The notes under the pieces were generated by a model that had not been told where the DNA came from, made no database searches, and was given only the letters and a program-made list of their open reading frames with translations. Positions 17,490 to 25,316 of a stretch of 64,000 nt of DNA are shown here, piece after piece. A program made the translations under genes and the position numbers. Position 1 is the stretch's first letter, and every line of letters starts with the position of its first letter. The DNA comes from CAZICM01 sp964537685. Lineage in GTDB: Bacteria > Myxococcota_A > Polyangia > Polyangiales > Polyangiaceae. The stretch lies in NCBI GenBank assembly GCA_964537685.1, contig CAZICM010000030.1, forward strand, positions 49,378 to 113,377. The letters run 5' to 3'.

Positions 17490-18495
17490 GATTCAATCCA
17501 ATCTCATTAATCGTGGTTTGATCGAGATATTCGGTATCCCGTGCAGGAACCATAAGCGAACTTTGCCAAACCAAACGAAGGCGCATATCGTCCGGCTCGA
17601 TAATCACGCTGACCAGATAGGCGGGATGCTGCTCGGCTTTGGCCCCAATCGCTGTATGAAGCGCAAGGCTGATTGAAGGCAGTGTAAAGCGCAGCAAGCC
17701 CGCGCGGCTTAGATTTTGAAGGATTACCGGTTCCCCGCCCCTTAAATAAGCCGGCGCTTGCTGGTCGGCCGGGGCGCAAAGGGAAGCCCTATCATCGTAA
17801 TCATCGGGCAATAATGGCTTTTTTGATTTTTCCCAGGCGGAGCCATAGCTTCCCCCATAGCTCAAACGAGGTTCCCAATAGCTAGCTATAGGCCCGAGAC
17901 CCGCGGGACCGGCTGTTTGCATATCTCTGTTGGGATATTCAATACATGGCGCGGGCTGTTGATACAAAGCCTTGGAATGCAAGGCAAAGCCCCGGCCTAT
18001 AGGATTGCGGGGGTCGAAACCGTGGCGCGAAGGGTCGGGATCGGACGTGTCCATACCCCCATAGGCAAATTCATAGAGCAGAGGCTTTTGAATAAATGGA
18101 ATGGGGTGAGAAGGCACGGGGCCCGTGATACCAGCTTGAAACACGCGCTCTCCAAAGACCAGCAGATCTTTTTTAACGGGGCCTGCCTGCATCGAGACCA
18201 GCACGGATTCTGCGGCTTTTCCGCGAGGAGCGTGCGCACTTCCGAGGAGGGTGATATCGGTGCTGGGTTTAAGCAGGCCCAAATCGCTTTCATAGCGCAG
18301 GCTGGACTTACCCGGTTTCGCGAAGTACTCGGGAGCAAGAAGGGGCGGATCTTGAATACCGGCGAGCGTTAGCGAACCATTTTCTGCGATACAAAAAGTA
18401 GCCTTAATAGCTACAATCCACTGATGGAAGCCATGTTTATCGCGAATCCAATTGCGCTCGGCGGCATAGGGGGTGGTGTTGTTGAGCAGCCACAT
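17476..18495 (-). CDS. DUF2169 protein (T6SS effector-loading type)
   Basis: This 339-residue protein is a full-length DUF2169 member. Typical segments are the N-terminal TTPYAAERNWIRDKHG and WIVAIKATFCI, the central LLYEFAYGGMDTSDPDP with NPIGRGF, and the late PAYLRGGEPVILQNLS. No signal peptide or membrane helix is seen, so it should act in the cytoplasm. It sits between the immunity gene and vgrG and overlaps the vgrG start by 14 bases, which fits a chaperone that helps mount the DUF4150-toxin onto the spike. Unlike the paralogue at 11884-13380 it has no long tail. Confidence 0.87.
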   Translation of the reverse strand: MWLLNNTTPYAAERNWIRDKHGFHQWIVAIKATFCIAENGSLTLAGIQDPPLLAPEYFAKPGKSSLRYESDLGLLKPSTDITLLGSAHAPRGKAAESVLVSMQAGPVKKDLLVFGERVFQAGITGPVPSHPIPFIQKPLLYEFAYGGMDTSDPDPSRHGFDPRNPIGRGFALHSKALYQQPAPCIEYPNRDMQTAGPAGLGPIASYWEPRLSYGGSYGSAWEKSKKPLLPDDYDDRASLCAPADQQAPAYLRGGEPVILQNLSRAGLLRFTLPSISLALHTAIGAKAEQHPAYLVSVIIEPDDMRLRLVWQSSLMVPARDTEYLDQTTINEIGLNHAHV

Positions 18496-18505
18496 CGGCG
18501 TAACC

Positions 18506-19255
18506 CTAAAGGGGTGGAGGATCCCATGATGAGATCTCTATTTCGAACGCGGTATCTTGTGCTAGTGCGCCAAGAATACGCCGCAGCGTGGCGGTTCGTT
18601 GAGCTCCTATGACAAAGAGCAATAGATCGGGTTGCTTGTCCGTTACCACGGATATGCAGGTCATCGCGGCATCCGGCGCTTCCAACACCCTGCAGAAACC
18701 TCCCGTTGGTATGGCCTGTCTAAAGCCCAGCGCCTCCGCGATCACATCCAAGCGCGCGTACATATCCTCATTTGATACACTTATAATACCCGCGCACCGT
18801 TTTGGATATTGGTCGACCACAAACCTCCGCAGGGTTTTCCATGCAAGCATTTCCCGGAACGTCTCAAATTGTTCGTGATCCTCTTCACCGTCAACAACCC
18901 TGCTTATCACCAAGGCATCATCCCGTGCAGGAGCATTGAGATCATAAAAATGGTGCAGGGGCATATACTCGTTTGACTCAAAACCAATCAGCAAATATCG
19001 CCCATCGGGAACAACAATACGCTCCTCATAGCACCACAGAACCGTTTGCGCCTCAAAATCCAAGCTCGCATATTCAAGCGGCCCCATATCAGCACCCATT
19101 TTAGTGAGAAACCACCGGTAGAAACGGGGTAATGGGCGCCCTGCAATAGCCTCAATGCGTTGGATTTCCTCGGGTGCCGCGCCTTCCCATGCTTCGTTCA
19201 GCCCAGGTATTATCCGAAGGAGGAACTCTTCCATTTCAGGTTCTAGGGATTGCAT
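18506..19255 (-). CDS. SMI1/KNR4 (SUKH) family immunity protein
   Basis: The 249-residue product has the SUKH signature near its N-terminus: EIQRIEAIAGRPLPRFYRWF, then YLLIGFESNEYMPLHHFYDL. SUKH proteins are antidotes to nuclease and deaminase toxins in polymorphic toxin systems. I placed the start at the ATG at 19255 because AAGGGG lies 8 bases upstream; a longer in-frame reading from 19342 would overlap the toxin gene by 100 bases and has no better signal. It still overlaps the end of that toxin gene by 13 bases, which supports pairing with it. Confidence 0.82.
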   Translation of the reverse strand: MQSLEPEMEEFLLRIIPGLNEAWEGAAPEEIQRIEAIAGRPLPRFYRWFLTKMGADMGPLEYASLDFEAQTVLWCYEERIVVPDGRYLLIGFESNEYMPLHHFYDLNAPARDDALVISRVVDGEEDHEQFETFREMLAWKTLRRFVVDQYPKRCAGIISVSNEDMYARLDVIAEALGFRQAIPTGGFCRVLEAPDAAMTCISVVTDKQPDLLLFVIGAQRTATLRRILGALAQDTAFEIEISSWDPPPL

Positions 19256-20430
19256 GTACATGTCCCCTTCGATGCCACGGAATGCGCACACTTTTCTGGT
19301 GTTTCCTTGGGACAGATCAACATCGTAAGTATCACCTGACATGTTCCGCAGGGTGGAACAGCTTGCTCGCCGCCAAATTGCTGGTGATAAACGTGCCCAT
19401 TAATACCCATTTGCCTTTTATTCTTCTGACCACTTGTAGCACGTTTTTCCTTCATCTTACGGAAGCGGGCAGGGGTGGTGGCTTCTGTGTCTACCGGATC
19501 GTAGTATCTCTCTGTAAGGCCAATTGGGCGGTCATTGTGCTCCAAGGCAAGCAAGATCAGCAATTGAGCCGCACATTCCCCAGGATTATAGTAGGGCTCA
19601 CCTACGTGACCACGTCCATTCCACTCCAAGGCTTTTAGACACATGATGTCCCATTTCCGGCGAAAGGTCTGCCGCTTCTCCTCTCCAATATGGCTCGCAA
19701 ATTGATCCCGGAGATCTTCCTTGCGCCTCAATTCAGGATCCCTCATGTGCCAGCTTTTCGGTACGCCGGGCGGGATTTGCGCAAATTTTTTGCTTGACTT
19801 GCCAGCATACACCTTCCCGCATTTGCAGTGTAACACCCCCAACATGGCACTCTGGTTCAATGGCATCGCCCGAACAAGATCACCAAATGTTGTAGCATCA
19901 CTTTTGGTATCTTCGGTCTCCTCCAGCTTCCCTTTATCCCCATGGGTCTTACCGCAGAGCGGACACGGCTCATCCCCAGCCAGCACGACCAGCGATGGCC
20001 CCTGAACGACCCCCACCAAGGTCGCCGAATTCGGAGGATTCCCACTCGGCCCGCAGTTGTTGAGCATGGGATCTCCCAATAACTGCACATTCTTTCCCTC
20101 AAACTTTACATTCATCGAGCCAGGCCCCGCAAAACTCGTCGGACCTTCGGTATTCGATGAAACAATGCCTCCCCCCGTGCCCTTACTTGCAATATCTCCC
20201 ATCGATTTAAAGGTTGCCCCCTTGATGGCTACCTTTTTGCCTTCAACCTTTACCTTTTTCGAATAGTTTTTCGGTGATTTGGTGCTGTCCCCTATATTGG
20301 GCAATGGGGTCGGTATAAAAGGCGCAGGTGGACCAGGCATTTTGCATATATTCGGCACCGTCGCCGCGGCAATGCCATGGCTTCCTTCAGTCACCGGTGT
20401 CTTGGGAGGATTGACCGCTACCGTCGGCAT
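19243..20430 (-). CDS. PAAR-like DUF4150 protein fused to putative deaminase-type toxin
   Basis: Residues 1 to about 150 form a DUF4150 PAAR-like tip domain, with ICKMPGPPAPFIPTPLPNIG and MNVKFEGKNVQLLGDPML. A linker with cysteine pairs (CPLC, then CKC) could bind zinc. The C-terminal part (about 210-395) contains GECAAQLLILLALE followed about 70 residues later by PPCGTCQVILTMLIC. That order resembles the zinc site of the nucleic-acid deaminase superfamily (C/H-A-E, then PCxxC), but the expected glutamate is not in place, so the call is tentative. The SUKH antidote gene overlapping its 3' end supports a secreted toxin. It would be delivered at the VgrG tip. Confidence 0.75.
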   Translation of the reverse strand: MPTVAVNPPKTPVTEGSHGIAAATVPNICKMPGPPAPFIPTPLPNIGDSTKSPKNYSKKVKVEGKKVAIKGATFKSMGDIASKGTGGGIVSSNTEGPTSFAGPGSMNVKFEGKNVQLLGDPMLNNCGPSGNPPNSATLVGVVQGPSLVVLAGDEPCPLCGKTHGDKGKLEETEDTKSDATTFGDLVRAMPLNQSAMLGVLHCKCGKVYAGKSSKKFAQIPPGVPKSWHMRDPELRRKEDLRDQFASHIGEEKRQTFRRKWDIMCLKALEWNGRGHVGEPYYNPGECAAQLLILLALEHNDRPIGLTERYYDPVDTEATTPARFRKMKEKRATSGQKNKRQMGINGHVYHQQFGGEQAVPPCGTCQVILTMLICPKETPEKCAHSVASKGTCTCNP

Positions 20431-20442
20431 AATTCTTTTCCC

Positions 20443-21492
20443 TCAGGATGAAAAAGCTGGATGTTCCAAGACCATCGCGCCCCGAAGTCCACTGTCCGAG
20501 CCCGCCAACACCATTGCCCTCGGTCCAATGGCATAGCCCCGCCGATAAGACTGCACGGCCAATATTCCGGCAAATGCTCCAAAAGCCGCCCCAATATCTC
20601 CAACGCAGTCACTCGGCGCCTCATACACAAGTGTTTTCCATAAGCCGGGCGTTTTTAAGGCGACAAAACCCCACTCTTCACTGCGGTATCGCTCACCGTT
20701 GATGTCCGTATACAATATATCCATGGCCTGGGGGGGATTGGCTGGACCATGAACCGCGCCCATAATCGCTTCGCACATGCCCTCACCAAAAGAGCCCGTA
20801 TCACTGTCACGCAAGCGGCTTTCCCGAGCTGTTTTTGCCCCCTTCACCAGCGCTAGGCTATGCAAACCCAAGTGACTCCGTAGACCAGACGGACACAGGG
20901 CCAAAGCGCAAACGCCTTCTCCCGGTGTAAATCCATTCCGCACAGCAGGCTGCGCAAAACGGCGCTCTTCCTCGAGCCAAATGAATGTATCCGCGTGATG
21001 ATAGGTATCCGCTCCCAGGATCAAAAACAGCGTTTCCGCACCCCGCTGCTTCTCTTGCCACGCTTCTTCAATCGCTGCGATAACTCCAGCATGCCCTCGG
21101 CCGGCAAGTTCGCAATGTGAACCAAAGCCCCGCCTCTCCAGCATCGGGCGCAGCGCCTCCAATACCCACCAAGCATCTTGTTCTGAAAATCCCGGCCGAA
21201 CCTCGGGAAGAGCTAAAAATACCAGGATTCGCCGCAAATGGACCAATGCCCTTGCCAGTTGCCCCTGAATCTCCTCCAGAACGCTGTCCAACATGGGCAA
21301 AAGCCGCTCGCGGCCCTCGAGCTCGGGCTGTAGATCGGCATCCGAGGCGGTCACCAACAAGCCGCCACTTCGGTTAATAAAGGGGAATTCGCGATAACGG
21401 GATATTCGGGCCCGAAGCGACGCCGCGCTGGTCTCCGCGTTTCGTCCAATCGGTGTCCGGGCACCTATAGCCACCACATGAAGGCAAGTCAC
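20443..21492 (-). CDS. ketosynthase-fold homologue lacking all active-site residues, T6SS-linked
   Basis: This 349-residue protein has the two-half ketosynthase layout but no intact catalytic site. The nucleophile region reads RGHAGVIAAIEEA, with Ile where KAS enzymes have Cys. The first His motif is replaced by TDINGERYRSEEWG and the second by CVGDIGAAFGA. The N-terminus VVAIGARTPIG is typical of this T6SS-linked group. Translation starts at GTG and overlaps the upstream regulator gene by 4 bases (GTGA). The DUF4150-toxin gene begins 12 bases after its stop. Together with the relative at 10775-11887 it suggests a structural or chaperone role; that is inference. Confidence 0.75.
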   Translation of the reverse strand: MTCLHVVAIGARTPIGRNAETSAASLRARISRYREFPFINRSGGLLVTASDADLQPELEGRERLLPMLDSVLEEIQGQLARALVHLRRILVFLALPEVRPGFSEQDAWWVLEALRPMLERRGFGSHCELAGRGHAGVIAAIEEAWQEKQRGAETLFLILGADTYHHADTFIWLEEERRFAQPAVRNGFTPGEGVCALALCPSGLRSHLGLHSLALVKGAKTARESRLRDSDTGSFGEGMCEAIMGAVHGPANPPQAMDILYTDINGERYRSEEWGFVALKTPGLWKTLVYEAPSDCVGDIGAAFGAFAGILAVQSYRRGYAIGPRAMVLAGSDSGLRGAMVLEHPAFSS

Positions 21493-22961
21493 TCAATCCC
21501 TCCACCCTTGATTCGAAGCCCATGCTTCGCAGTCAGCCGCATCAGTTGCACCTTGCTCTTCAGTCCCAAGCTTTTCCAAGCATCTTCCAAGTTTGCGCTC
21601 TTGTCAATGCAGGCTTGAATTTGTTGGGGCGACAGGTGTGTGGAGTCAATATCCTCCGCCAAGGCCACCGGTGTCGCCGGAACCGTGGACATAAATGCCC
21701 CAGGAAGTTCAGATGAGGCTTCCGATAGATCGATCTCGAGCATGTTTCCAGTGCTGGAAATCATTGCGCTCCACAACATCGACATCAATTGGCGGGCATG
21801 CGTGGTGTAGCGGTGGGTGACAAGCGTGCGCATTAGTGTATGTCCAAAGCGAGGCTCCCCTTCCACCGTACCGCCCTCAAAAAAACGCGCCGCAATCGTC
21901 GGATCTTGCCCGGCAAATTTCTTTATCAGGCTCTTGGCCAATAGGGGGATATCCTCCGCCCGCTCATTGAGTCCGCTTAGTTCAATCTGAATTCCAAAAC
22001 GCGCCAATAAGTCGGCTTTTAGTTCGTCCTCCACCCTGCTTTCCGCCGCGATAAGCCGGAAATCTGCCTTTCTCCATTGGCTTTCTCCCAGCCTTCGGTA
22101 TTCGCCTCGCTCTAATACCTTCAACAGATGCATCTGCATCGTGTGGGATAATTCGCCAATCCGGTCGAAAAAGAGGGTCGATCCCTCGGCGGCCTCAACA
22201 AGCCCAGTCCGCTCGGGTATCCCAGGCTTTGACCCACTTCCAAACAGCTCGGCCTCGGCGGAGTCGCTGCTCAAGGTGGCTGCATTCTTGGCAATAAATG
22301 GGCGTTCCCGCCTGGGCGATTGATAATGAATCGCCGCCGCCGCAAGCTCTTTTCCTGTTCCAGCCGCGCCCCGCAATAAAATATGGGATGAGCGCGGCGC
22401 CTCGTGCGCAAGTCTGTCCCGAAGTGCCCATATCAGCGGACTTTCACCCGCTATGCCAAAAGCATCCGCTTTGCCAAATGGATGCAATTCTCCTGGTATG
22501 GAGGGACATGGCGATATCTCTGGGAGCCGAAGGGTGCAATACAATAAAATTGTTCCTTTAATTTCAATGCATTGGCCAGGGATAACCCGCGCCTGGGTTA
22601 CGATTTCATTGTCCAACAACATGCTGCGCTTGCCTATATTTTGAATATGCAAGCCGTCGCCTTCTCTGCGTATGGCCAAATGCTCGCGCGATAGGCGTTC
22701 GGATATCAGTTGTCCTGTGGGCACTGTACCGCCGGGGCGCTGCCTCCCCAAACGAATCCTGCCTCGTATACCAGAAGAATCGGGCGTGCCTCGCCCAAAA
22801 ACCAGTGGATTGCTTTGATCGCCTTCGAAAAGCAGTGTTTCTCCAACGCGCTGAGGCTCGTCCCGCGACCAAACCAGGACCAGGGTGGGCTTTGCATGAG
22901 GGTCTGCAGATAGGCCGCTGACGTCGGGATGATCGCTCGGCTTGTTTGTAGGCGCGGGCAC
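21489..22961 (-). CDS. FHA-domain AAA+ regulator, sigma54-activator-like but degenerate
   Basis: The 490-residue protein has an N-terminal FHA domain (about 50-145, with FGRG, LSREH and NIGKRS), which reads phosphothreonine. An AAA+ domain of bacterial enhancer-binding proteins follows (about 165-390). Walker A is present as GAAGTGKE. After ELFG the GAFTGA loop that contacts sigma54 is missing, and Walker B reads TLFFDRIGEL, with Arg for the catalytic Glu. A Fis-like C-terminus (LSPQQIQACIDKS, then GLKSKVQLMRL) could bind DNA. The start is GTG with AAGGA upstream. It heads the T6SS minus-strand run. Classical sigma54 activation is unlikely; repression, sensing or scaffolding are alternatives. 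Confidence 0.85.
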   Translation of the reverse strand: MPAPTNKPSDHPDVSGLSADPHAKPTLVLVWSRDEPQRVGETLLFEGDQSNPLVFGRGTPDSSGIRGRIRLGRQRPGGTVPTGQLISERLSREHLAIRREGDGLHIQNIGKRSMLLDNEIVTQARVIPGQCIEIKGTILLYCTLRLPEISPCPSIPGELHPFGKADAFGIAGESPLIWALRDRLAHEAPRSSHILLRGAAGTGKELAAAAIHYQSPRRERPFIAKNAATLSSDSAEAELFGSGSKPGIPERTGLVEAAEGSTLFFDRIGELSHTMQMHLLKVLERGEYRRLGESQWRKADFRLIAAESRVEDELKADLLARFGIQIELSGLNERAEDIPLLAKSLIKKFAGQDPTIAARFFEGGTVEGEPRFGHTLMRTLVTHRYTTHARQLMSMLWSAMISSTGNMLEIDLSEASSELPGAFMSTVPATPVALAEDIDSTHLSPQQIQACIDKSANLEDAWKSLGLKSKVQLMRLTAKHGLRIKGGGIE

Positions 22962-23076
22962 GGGCTCATTCCTTTAATGATGTCTTGATTTATTTTGGAT
23001 ACGAGGAGCCCGCGCGCTATATCACGCCGCGCCGGTGACGGGAATACATATTTTTAGAGCGCGTTTCGATTCTGTT

Positions 23077-24543
23077 TCAATGCAGGGTATCGACGGCTCT
23101 TTGATGCACTTCTTTGCGTTTGCGTACAACCGAGGGCGATTCCAACGAAGAAGGCGGCATCGCGGACGCGGGAGCCGGCTGCGCAGGCATCGCGTCGTCG
23201 GAAAATTCATATCCCTGGGCATTATCCGGTGCCTGCACCGGAGCAACTTTGTCTTCTTTGGGCATATCGCTCGCAACCGCATTCATATTTTCGGCCATTT
23301 TTGATAGCTCTCCACTCGGCGTTCGTTTGAGTTGTGATTGCGCGGCCTGCGATCCTTGGGATAACAAATCGCGGGCCGTGCTGTATCGGCCCTGTTTGCC
23401 TAGCTCCAAGGCTTTTAGGGTGATTGCCGATGCCTCGGCCAGCGCCGCCGATAGTTCAACTTCGGGATTGCGGGCTTTCTGGGCGTCGAGCTCCACAAGG
23501 GTTGTATGAGCGCCAAGGTACACGCGGCGTTCCAAGCGGCCCGAGCCTTCCAGGGTATCGTCAAAGGTAATCACGGTATCGAGCAGCTCGATAGGTACGC
23601 CGGCTTTTCGGGGCGTGACCGTTAGGCGCACGACAATATCACGGCTATCTCCCCGGGTAATATCTCCCAATTGCACATAGGCCGGGGCGCCGGGCGAAGG
23701 CTTTTCGCCGCCAACCACAGACTCGATACGGACGCCGGGGCCGGGCGTGATAACGGCGGAAGCATTGCGGCCATAGACCAAATTGATCCGATCCAATTCC
23801 TGGCTGAAGAATACGGCGAGTTTATCGGCGCTTTCAATATATTGATAGCGGCCTCCCGATATGTCGGCGATTTTGCCCATTAAGGTTTCATCGTAATCCA
23901 ATCCCAAACCCAAGGTTGTCACGGCAACACCGCTCTGTGCGGCCCGGCGCGCTGAATATTCGATATTGGAAGCATTGTTCGGAATACCATCGCCAAGCAG
24001 AATAACGCGGTTTATCCCTTTGGAATCATAGTTGGAGAGAACTTGATCGATAGCGGCTTGAAGTCCGCCGGCCATTTCTGTGGTTCCCTGGGCTTTGATT
24101 TCGGAAATGCGCTTTTTGACCTCGGCTCGGATATCGCTGTCCAATTCGCTCGATACCAACAGAATCTCGGACTTGGAATGAAAGAGGACGACTGACAAGC
24201 GATCGCCGTCCTTGAGGGCATCGATCATTTGCAGGCTGGCTTTTCGGGCGGCAGCGATGGCTTCACCCTCCATCGAGCCCGATGTGTCTATGGCGAGAGC
24301 GATATTGATGGGGCCTCGCTCTCGTTCTGGGCGGGCGGCGGTGCCAATGCGAATACGGGCATAGAGCGTGCTGTCGCCGTTGGTGAGGAGGACGGTGGAG
24401 CTGAGCGCACCTTCGGCGGTCACCGCGCCGGGATCGGCGGAAAGCTGGGGAGAGGCGGCTGGACTGCAACTGACAAAGAACAAGGGGACAAGCAAAAAGA
24501 GAGGAAGAAGCAGGCGGGCAATCGTTTTAGAAAAGTGGCTCAT
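23077..24543 (-). CDS. VWA-domain lipoprotein
   Basis: This 488-residue protein is a predicted lipoprotein: the start at 24543 (GGAG 5 bases upstream) gives a signal ending in FVSC. The von Willebrand A domain spans about residues 75-250 and has a complete MIDAS start, AIDTSGSMEG, with later TTEMAGGL and LLGDGIPNN. It binds a divalent metal and mediates protein contacts. A beta-rich region follows, then a helical segment with LGKQGRYSTARDLL, and a Pro/Ala-rich tail. A frame-extending ATG at 24636 would add 31 residues before the signal and is rejected. It lies 115 bases upstream of the T6SS regulator on the same strand; a functional link is not shown. Confidence 0.88.
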   Translation of the reverse strand: MSHFSKTIARLLLPLFLLVPLFFVSCSPAASPQLSADPGAVTAEGALSSTVLLTNGDSTLYARIRIGTAARPERERGPINIALAIDTSGSMEGEAIAAARKASLQMIDALKDGDRLSVVLFHSKSEILLVSSELDSDIRAEVKKRISEIKAQGTTEMAGGLQAAIDQVLSNYDSKGINRVILLGDGIPNNASNIEYSARRAAQSGVAVTTLGLGLDYDETLMGKIADISGGRYQYIESADKLAVFFSQELDRINLVYGRNASAVITPGPGVRIESVVGGEKPSPGAPAYVQLGDITRGDSRDIVVRLTVTPRKAGVPIELLDTVITFDDTLEGSGRLERRVYLGAHTTLVELDAQKARNPEVELSAALAEASAITLKALELGKQGRYSTARDLLSQGSQAAQSQLKRTPSGELSKMAENMNAVASDMPKEDKVAPVQAPDNAQGYEFSDDAMPAQPAPASAMPPSSLESPSVVRKRKEVHQRAVDTLH

Positions 24544-24677
24544 AGGGTCTCCAACATGAACCGGGGTTCGACGCCCAAGGGCATGAGAAGTTTTGATCGC
24601 TTGCGTGAATGAGGGCTTTTTTGATTGGCCATTCAAGCCGCTTGCAGATCCATGACCACTTTGGCTACGTTGAGCCG

Positions 24678-25238
24678 ATGTACCGTAAACAAGCGCTCCT
24701 TACGCCGCGTATCCTCTGGGCGGCCCTCTTGGTATCCGTCGCGATGTACGCAGCCATTCTTGGCTTTGATCTGATGACCAAGCCTAAATACCCCGCAGAT
24801 CAGGTCTTTCTCTACGTTTTTTCGCCGCTCGCATTGATCGTTTCGATCACGAGTTTTGTTTTGCCTGCGCGCCTTCACAAGCAAGCCATTAAGAGCGCCC
24901 GTGTGAAAGTCGTTGAGGAACGGGTGATGGACGAGACATTTTCCGCGGCATACCGGGAAGCGGCTCCATCCAAAATCCTGCGTTTCTTCGCCAGCAAAGA
25001 CGAGGCGGAACGAGCGGCTGCGGCTGCCTTTATGTCTCCTTTTATCATTAGCCTCGCCTTGTCCGAGGCCGTTGTCCTCTTCGGTTTTTTGCTTGGATTT
25101 CTGGGCTTCAATATCCAAAGCTATATCCCCTTCTTTGTTCTGGGCACCATCCTGCTCGTGCTTCGCTTCCCCACCGAAAAAGCGATCTTTTCAAGCTTCG
25201 AAAGAATTCGCGGTGCATCTTTTAAAATCGAATCCTAA
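24678..25238 (+). CDS. four-helix integral membrane protein of unknown function
   Basis: I do not recognise the family. The 186-residue protein has four likely transmembrane helices, in two pairs separated by a soluble loop of about 65 residues with many charged residues (RVKVVEERVMDETFSAAYRE). The first pair lies at about residues 12-33 and 43-66, the second at about 120-143 and 148-167. The ATG at 24678 gives a compact N-terminus; an in-frame ATG at 24609 would add 23 residues. No clear Shine-Dalgarno sequence marks either. It is divergent from the VWA gene and convergent with the metalloprotease gene. Confidence 0.72.
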   Translation: MYRKQALLTPRILWAALLVSVAMYAAILGFDLMTKPKYPADQVFLYVFSPLALIVSITSFVLPARLHKQAIKSARVKVVEERVMDETFSAAYREAAPSKILRFFASKDEAERAAAAAFMSPFIISLALSEAVVLFGFLLGFLGFNIQSYIPFFVLGTILLVLRFPTEKAIFSSFERIRGASFKIES

Positions 25239-25261
25239 ACAAAGGCGCAAAGAGGTCCCCC

Positions 25262-25288
25262 TGGGCTCATCCCAAAACGATGAGCCCA
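25262..25288. terminator. bidirectional terminator-like hairpin between convergent genes
   Basis: A perfect 10-base inverted repeat, TGGGCTCATC and GATGAGCCCA, encloses a 7-base loop. It lies 23 bases after the stop of the plus-strand membrane protein gene and 29 bases after the stop of the minus-strand metalloprotease gene. There is no T-run on either side, so it may act as a transcript-end stabiliser or a Rho-assisted stop rather than a classical intrinsic terminator. Confidence 0.6.
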
Positions 25289-25316
25289 TGTCCCAGAGAT
25301 AAAGATATAAGGGGAA

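Noticed and set aside
18506..19342. Longer start (19342) for the SUKH gene
   Set aside because: It would overlap the toxin gene by 100 bases and has no better ribosome site than the ATG at 19255, which follows AAGGGG by 8 bases.
1..22961. Complete T6SS
   Set aside because: No tssB, tssC, tssK, tssM, clpV or hcp is recognisable here, so this is a cargo region; core genes may lie outside the window.
22962..23076. sigma54 promoter for the T6SS run
   Set aside because: I found no GG-N10-GC element with matching flanks in the spacer upstream of the regulator.
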